A DNA stretch of 64,000 nt from Cyanophora paradoxa (lineage: Eukaryota > Glaucocystophyceae > Cyanophorales > Cyanophoraceae). This document shows positions 58,613 through 64,000 of the stretch, in pieces. The notes below the pieces were generated by a model. It was not told the origin of the DNA. It searched no databases and was given only the letters and a program-made list of their open reading frames with translations. Within the stretch, counting starts at the first letter, position 1. Each line of letters starts with the position of its first letter. The position numbers and the translations under genes were made by a program. The DNA lies in contig QPMI01000254.1 of NCBI GenBank assembly GCA_004431415.1, positions 1 through 64,000 on the forward strand, read 5' to 3'.

Positions 58613-60734
58613 TCAGATAGGGATGGGCGCCTCGGGCTTCTCGACCGACTTCGTCTCCTTCGTGACGACCTCGAGGGTGACCCCGCACTGCCGCAGGCGG
58701 TCCACGATGCCCGTCCCGAAGGCGGCGCCCGGCGTGAGGACGCCGGCCTTGCGGGGCAGGCGGGCCTGCACGAGGGAGTGGGCCCCTGGGCGAGCGGGGC
58801 GGGGGGCGGCGGGTGGGCACGCACGCGGTCCTCGACGAGGGAGAGGGCGCACTGGGCGACCAGGATGGCGGTCATCTGCCGCCGGCGCGTCGCCGTCAGG
58901 CCGGGCCCGCCGCGGCGGCCGCGCGGGGCCCGGCGCCGGCGCTCGGGGCCGCACCTCGTAGGCCTCGGGGGCGTTCATGCGGCAGACGACGGTGGTGTCG
59001 TCGCGCTCGAGCTCGGGCTTGGAGCGGCCGCTCGCCTCGAAGGTGAGGCGGGTGGAGAGGCGCTCGCGCATCGCCTCGTCGGGCCCGTAGCCCTCGGGCT
59101 TGCGCCGGATGAGCCAGTCCAGCGTCCCCTTGCTCTTCACCATCAGCTTGAAGAACCTGCCGCCCCAGTGAGGCGCTCGCAGAAGCGGGAGGCGAGGGGC
59201 AAGAAGGGGCACATGAAGGCGGCGGCCATCTTGATGGCGGCCCAGAGGCTGTTCAGCTCGAGGTAGTGCCCGTACGCGAAGTCGGGCCGGTTCCCCTCCG
59301 TCAGCTCGTGCGTCCTGCCGGGGATCAGGGCGGGGCCGGGCCGGGCGGGGCGAGAGGAAGGGGCGGGCCCCCGCACTTCTTCACGATGGTGGGGTCGGCG
59401 ACGGGGAAGGGGACCACGCGGTGCCCGACCGCCTGCCGCCCGCCCGCCTCAGAGACGGCGGAGGGCTTTGCGGGGCGGGCGTGCGGCGGGCCTTCGGGGT
59501 GTGCATGCCCATAGGGAGGCGCGGGGCCTTGCGGGCGATGGCGGCGGCGGGGCCGGCGGGGGCGGCGGGGGCCTTGGGGCGCGCCGGCGGCGTGTACGCG
59601 AAGCTGTTCATGAGCGTCGTCCACGTCCCCGCGCTGATCCCCTCCCACGAGCCTGCGCAGGCGGCGCTCAGAGCGGCCGGAGGAGGAGGGGGGCCGGCCG
59701 GCGGCGGGGCGCACCGTCGCTGAGGCTCTGGTCGAGGAGCACGTACGTCCTGCGGTCGCGGGCCTCGGAGACCGCGCAGGGGCAGGCGGGGCGCGGGGGC
59801 GGCCTCACTTGACGGAGCTGCAGCAGCCGGCGGGGAACTGCTCCCTGCGAAAAGGCGTGAGGCCGTAACGAGGCCGCGGGCCGGCAGGGAGGGCGGGCGG
59901 GGCGGACTTTGCGTAGAGGGCGCCGATGTCGGCGGGGACGCTGTCGGCGCCGCAGCTGAGGGCCACCACCACGCCCCGCTCCTCCGCCTTCTGCCCGTAG
60001 CTCGCGAACATCCGCCCTGCCCCGCCGTGAGGCCCCGCCGGCGGCGGCGACGACGGCGGGCGGGCAGGCAGCGCGCACGGATGAACTCAGGTTCGCCGTT
60101 CACGTCCTGTGGGCCCCGGGGGCGGCACGGCTCGAGAGGGGGGCGGCAGGAGGGCGGGGGGCGCGAGGGCAGTGCGAACCGCATAGTCGGTGCCGGCCTC
60201 GACACAGCTCTTGACGACGAGCTCGCCGTGGTAGCGGAAGGGGCCCACTGCGTTGATGACCACCTTGGCCTTCTCCGCCATCGTCCGCACGCTCGCCTCG
60301 TCCTCCGTCGACGCCACGATCGGGTCCAGCCGCGCGCAGTCCGCGTCGATCGCCGCCAGCCGCTCCCGCAGCTGCGCCAGCTTCGCCGCGCTCCGGCCCG
60401 CGATGTTCCACGTGCACCGCCTGCCGGCAGCCGCGCGCGGCGCGTGTCACCAGAGGACGGGAAAGCAAAGCGCGGCTCGCCGGCGCACCGCTTGATGTGC
60501 TTGGCGAAGTACCGCGCAGTCAGCTCTCCTGCGAGTCCACGAGCGTCTCGAAAGCTTAGCTATGCGAGGCGAGGCCGGCGGAAGGCCGCGAAACCAAGCG
60601 GCGGCGTTTTGATGGGCGCACCGGTGTAGCCGGTCGCGCCTGCAAGACGCGTGAGCGATACAGAGCGGCGGGAGCGGTGCAAATCAGAGCGCACCGTAGA
60701 TGATGACATCGTAAATCCGATGCGACGGGGCCAT
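58613..60734 (-). CDS. saccharopine dehydrogenase-like oxidoreductase (SCCPDH-type)
   Basis: Start ATG 60734: MAPSHRIYDVIIYG is spliced to GATGYTG and on to ELTARYFAKHIKR, giving the G-A-T-G-x-T-G dinucleotide-binding turn. Then NIAGRSAAKLAQLRERLAAI, AKVVINAVGPFRYHGELVVK and SCVEAGTDYA, DVNGEPEFI, the catalytic-type SCGADSVPADIGALYAKS, and TWTTLMNSF. The C-terminal half has FPVADPTIVKKC, ELNSLWAAIKMAAAF and VQARLPRKAGVLTPGAAFG, ending at PEAPIPI (stop 58613). This is the pattern of eukaryotic SCCPDH-like proteins, membrane- or lipid-droplet-linked relatives of saccharopine reductase. The true substrate is unknown. It has at least ten short introns. Confidence 0.9.
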
Positions 60735-60926
60735 GTCGAGAGGCCCTAACTAGCAGTCGCCGGTGTCTTGACACCTCGGCTGGCGCGCTCCAAGTCGAGC
60801 TGAACGAACCACGGCGAACCCGAGGAACTCCGGACGGTCTACCCCCGCTTGAGATCTTCCCCCCCCCCTGCGGCTGCCGCGCCGCGCGGCTGTTGCGCCC
60901 AGCGCCGCAACGCCTCAGTGCCGGAC
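60735..60926. promoter_or_regulatory. divergent promoter region, oxidoreductase and F-box gene
   Basis: 192 bp between divergent start codons at 60734 (minus) and 60927 (plus). A poly(C) run lies at 60861-60870. Confidence 0.4.
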
Positions 60927-63003
60927 ATGAAGAGAGAAAGGCGATCCAGCGATTCGAGCGAGACAAGCGGTGCCAGTGAACCAGTGAGCATGCGCTCCAC
61001 GACCTTCTTGTCGCACCTCACGCGTTGTGCAGTGTTCTTCGGCGCTTCTGGGCCTTCCGGACGTGCTTCTGTGCCGGGTGATCAAATCGGTGTGTGCCAC
61101 TGAGGACGACTACGACAGCAGCTGCGAGTCGATGGAGGCAAAGCACCGTGCCTTTGTCGCGCCTCCGGCCGCGGCATCGTCGCCCTCCACAGCTGAGCAG
61201 CAGCCGTGTGTCGATCTGCGGCGGTTGAGCGATCTGCGGCGAGTGTGTCGGCGGCTCAAGGACGTGGTCGATGCATGCGTTGCGTCGCCGCGGGTCCGGA
61301 TGGCCATGAACGCGACGGATGTGAAGGAGGAGTCCGAGGCGGCTCTCGAGCGCCTCTGCGCGCGCGCGGCCCGTATGTGCGGGCCCGATATCAAGGAGAT
61401 CGTCCTAAAGATCTATCCAGTCGAGGTCAGTCCTGCTTAAATTGAAATCGTCGCTTGAAATGATCCCTCCGCACCTCCTGACGTCGCGCGGGCTCGAGCG
61501 CAGCGCTGTAACCGTCCAGCATTCTCCCTGGCGCCGCTGGCGCAGTTCGCAGACCTCGGCGCCCTTCGAGTGTACGGGGAGAACCGCTGGTTCCATAGCG
61601 TCCGCATGCTGGATTCGGAGCATGTGTTGTCGCTCGCGTCTCTCTCTAAGCTCTCTCGCCTCGACCTGAAGGGTCTTTCCATCAGCCCAGCGGCCGTGGC
61701 GGCCCTGCACGAGCTCCCCCTTGCGGCATTCGCGGCGTCGTTTTACTGCAGCGACTTTGCGGACGATACTGACGACGAGGACGAAGAGGCCGCCTACCGG
61801 GGCGATCGCTACGTACCCGCTGCAGAGGCCGCTGTGTCTGCCGTCGTGACAGCCTTCCCCGGCCTGCAGCGGCTGCTCCTCTACATGGCATTGTGCGCCG
61901 AAGTCGTGGAAGCCTGCAACGTCAACGTTCCTCCCAGCGTGCTCCGGCCCCTCGCTTCCCTCGCCTCTCTCCGATGTGCGCGTCGCGCCTCGCTCCGATC
62001 CCCTCAGCTCACGTGCCCGCAGCGCTCAGCCTGAGCTTCGACGACGATGCTGGGCTGCAGTCCGTCGCGCCGATCGCCGCCCTCTCTCGGCTCGAGCACC
62101 TCGCTCTGGAAGCCGGCTTCATCGAGAACATGCAGCAGCTTTCTTCCATGACCGCCCTCCGATGTGCGCTCCCGCCCGTCCCTTCCAGTCCATGGGCACT
62201 CGGGCGTGACTTCCTCCCGCGCAGCGCTGCACCTGCAAGACACGCACCGTCGAGGCACGCTGGCTTCTGAGGAGCTCTCGTCCCTCGCCCGGCTGCCTCA
62301 GCTGGAGGCGCTTCGAGTCCAACTGTCGGAGCAGGGCGGCGTTGACCTCTCTTCGCTCTTCGGCCTCGCCCCCCGCCTTCGCCTCCTCTCTTTCGAAATC
62401 GATAAGGAAGATCTGTGGTTAGAGGATTTGAATTCCGTGGGCCGTAGGATCGCGAAGACTCTTCTACGCTTCACTGCGCTCGAGGCAAGGCCGCCTCACG
62501 CCACTGCCGTCCGTCCCTCTCTGACAGCTCCGCAGCACGTTTGGCTCGACCTCCCTGAGCCCTGCGCCCTCGCCCTGTCGAGGCACTCACTGGCCCCGTG
62601 GAGCGGCGTGCGCACCCTCGGCCTCGGAGGCCACGACCCTTCCGCCGATCTCGTCAGGGTGACTCTCGCCGCTCCTCCCGATGCACGCACGCTAACATAC
62701 AGCTGCCCGCAGCGTATCGCGTTTGACATGACGAGCCTGCGGGAGCTGGTTCTGGGAGGCTCCCTGCCCCTCCCGCTGCCCGCCGATGTCGCCGCTGCCT
62801 TCCGTGGCCGCCTTCGCCGCGTTCGCATGCGAGCGAACGTTGAGCAGGTGCAGTCCACTGGCGACGCAGCAACTACAGACGAGCTGCGCGCCCGGCTGGC
62901 TGTGCGCCCACGCCAGTGTGGATATCGATACACAGCCCAACGCTGACGCTCGGCGCAGGAGCTCGAGGGCGCCATTGGTGTCGCGGTTGAGCCCTTGCCG
63001 TGA
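60927..63003 (+). CDS. F-box / leucine-rich protein
   Basis: Start ATG 60927 (MKRERRSSDSSETSGASEP); intron 60984-61032 joins CSSALLGLPDVLLCRVIKSV, the first F-box helix, with RLSDLRRVCRRLKDVVDACV after an acidic insert. Then a series of leucine-rich exons, each closed by a GTGCG-type intron: LGALRVYGENRW, LSKLSRLDLKGLSI, LQRLLLYMALC, LARLPQLEALRVQLS and LRLLSFEID, then VRTLGLGGHD and LRELVLGGSLPLP. The last intron (GTGCGC to CGGCGCAG) leads to ELEGAIGVAVEPLP and the stop at 63001-63003. Codon use is less GC-extreme than in the neighbours. Probable SCF substrate adaptor; target unknown. Confidence 0.74.
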
Positions 63004-63321
63004 TCATTGATCAACCATCTGTAGCTAGGCTCATATGCATGGCCAGCGCAAGTTCGGGTCCCGCGCTTGCGGTTTCCTCCGTTTCTTCAGCGTCAGTATT
63101 CTGTTCCCTCGCATTTTCGGTGGTCAGCGCCTCTATCTTCTGCCAGTGCTCGCTGGAGCATGTGCGAAGCCGGTAGAGCGTCCCCTCGTTTTTCAAGGCT
63201 TGCAATTGCAGTAGTACTGGTGCCGTGAATTCGATCAGGGGCACTGTGGCATGTGCATTGGAGCGAAATCTAGATCTAGAGCAGCAACCGCCGGCGGCCT
63301 ACCGTAGTACCCCGCTTAGCG
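63004..63321. other. convergent intergenic region
   Basis: 3' flanks of two convergent genes. A minus-strand open frame (63011-63244) starts with GTG and has no recognisable motif; it is not called. Confidence 0.45.
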
Positions 63322-64000
63322 TCAGGGGGTCGGCTCGCCCAGCGGCGGAGGCGGATCGGCCTCCGCGGCCGGAGGGTCGGGTGGATCTGGGGCAGTCGTG
63401 GGCGCCTTTTCCGCTGCTGACGCTGCCGCCCCAGGCAGTGCCGGCGCTGGCGCCGGGGTCGGCTCCGCAGCAAGTGCTGGGGCGGCGGGCTGGGGCGGCG
63501 GCTCGGGGGCGGGAGCGGGGGGAGGGGAGGGGCCGGGGCCGGGGAGGGATCCGGACGGGCGGCGGGCGGGGGGAGGGGCGGGGCCCGGCGGGCCTCGGCG
63601 GGGCCGGGCGGGGGCCGGCTGGGGCTCGTCGTCGAGGGCGTCGAGGTCGATCTTGAGGAGGAAGCCGGCGCCGACGGTCCGCGCCGTCTGCGCCGGCGGC
63701 GCCGCCCCGCCCTCCGCCTCCGCCCGGCCTCGCCCCCGCCTCCTGCAGGGTCTCCATCCGCTCGTCCGGGGCCCCCGAGGGCCGCCGCGCCGTCGCCGGG
63801 CCGGCCGGGGTGGAGCTGGCGGGGGAGAAGGGGCCGGCGGGGCTCGGGGGCGCGTCGGGGGCGAAGGCGATGATGGAGGAGTGGCGGGAGTGGCGGCGGG
63901 CGGTGCGGGTGCCGGCGAGCAAGGCGGAGCCGGCGGCGCTCGACATGACCGAGGAGCGGCGGCGCTGCAGCACGGGCTGCTTCGCCTGCTCCTCGGCCTG
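63322..64000 (-). CDS. Pro/Ala-rich protein, 3' end (gene continues past the window)
   Basis: Minus-strand frame entering from the right edge (EEQAKQPVLQRRRSSVMSSA), Ser/Arg-rich, then HSRHSSIIAFAPDAPPSPAG and DERMETLQ. An intron leads to VGAGFLLKIDLDALDDEPQP and a long Pro/Ala-rich tail ending at the TGA at 63322. Only disordered C-terminal sequence is in view, so no function can be given. Confidence 0.45.
   Translation of the reverse strand, partial: RPRSRRSSPCCSAAAPRSCRAPPAPPCSPAPAPPAATPATPPSSPSPPTRPRAPPAPSPPPAPPRPARRRRGGPRGPRTSGWRPCRRRGRGRAEAEGGAAPPAQTARTVGAGFLLKIDLDALDDEPQPAPARPRRGPPGPAPPPARRPSGSLPGPGPSPPPAPAPEPPPQPAAPALAAEPTPAPAPALPGAAASAAEKAPTTAPDPPDPPAAEADPPPPLGEPTP

Noticed and set aside
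63011-63244. 77-codon minus-strand frame
   Set aside because: Starts with GTG, has no motif and no fitting splice site; it lies in the convergent 3' flanks.

Overview
The window is nuclear DNA of a very GC-rich, small-celled photosynthetic eukaryote. The evidence is two intron-split beta-tubulin genes, a eukaryotic tRNA-Glu with its own Pol III T-run, a plant-type phytochrome, and many genes broken by short introns (about 45-100 nt). Introns usually start GTGCG or GTCCG, are C-rich on the coding strand, and carry a CTGAC/CTCAC/CTAAC-like branch site 10-25 nt before the AG. A sizeable minority start with GC instead of GT. The lineage is not fixed by the sequence. The tubulin reads like that of algae with secondary plastids, and frequent GC-AG introns are known from haptophytes, so a haptophyte-like alga is my best guess; a green or prasinophyte-like alga is not excluded.

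Layout, left to right. The 3' end of a single-pass membrane protein (1-763). A duplicated copy of the promoter and first exon of the downstream cyclase gene (1044-2077). A divergent pair: an F-box protein with a cullin-N-like tail (minus) and a large F-box/leucine-rich protein (plus, to 9683). NMN adenylyltransferase (minus) divergent from an unrecognised gene (plus, 11056-12695). A multi-pass, GPR180/TMEM145-like protein (13250-15642). Beta-tubulin copy 1. A zinc-finger/2H-phosphoesterase gene (to 22174). A tRNA-Glu locus, a small unknown gene, an RWD-RING E3 ligase (minus) and a second copy of the tRNA-Glu locus. A DPY-30-like/coiled-coil/DUF4062/NACHT protein (26374-31447), convergent with a soluble-adenylyl-cyclase-type protein (minus, 31776-39295). 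The second copy of the cyclase-head duplication carries an inserted fragment of a ubiquitin-specific protease. Then a hypothetical gene, an ATP-grasp ligase (minus), beta-tubulin copy 2, a ubiquitin-like/F-box/leucine-rich gene, a SET-MYND protein (minus), a phytochrome, a short coiled-coil gene, a saccharopine-dehydrogenase-like oxidoreductase (minus), another F-box/leucine-rich gene, and the 3' end of a Pro/Ala-rich gene cut by the right edge.

Themes. (1) Ubiquitin-type genes are dense: four F-box genes, an RWD-RING E3 and a USP fragment. (2) Signalling proteins cluster: a cAMP synthase, a neighbour with a docking-type N-terminus, and a phytochrome. (3) Three separate direct duplications (cyclase head, beta-tubulin, tRNA-Glu plus E3 head) show recent local rearrangement, two of them copying only a gene's 5' end and upstream region. 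(4) At least three otherwise intact genes contain an apparent one-base frame break in a G/C run, so sequencing or assembly indels are likely. Exon limits were inferred by eye from frame, splice signals and family resemblance; those stated with exact positions were checked for phase.
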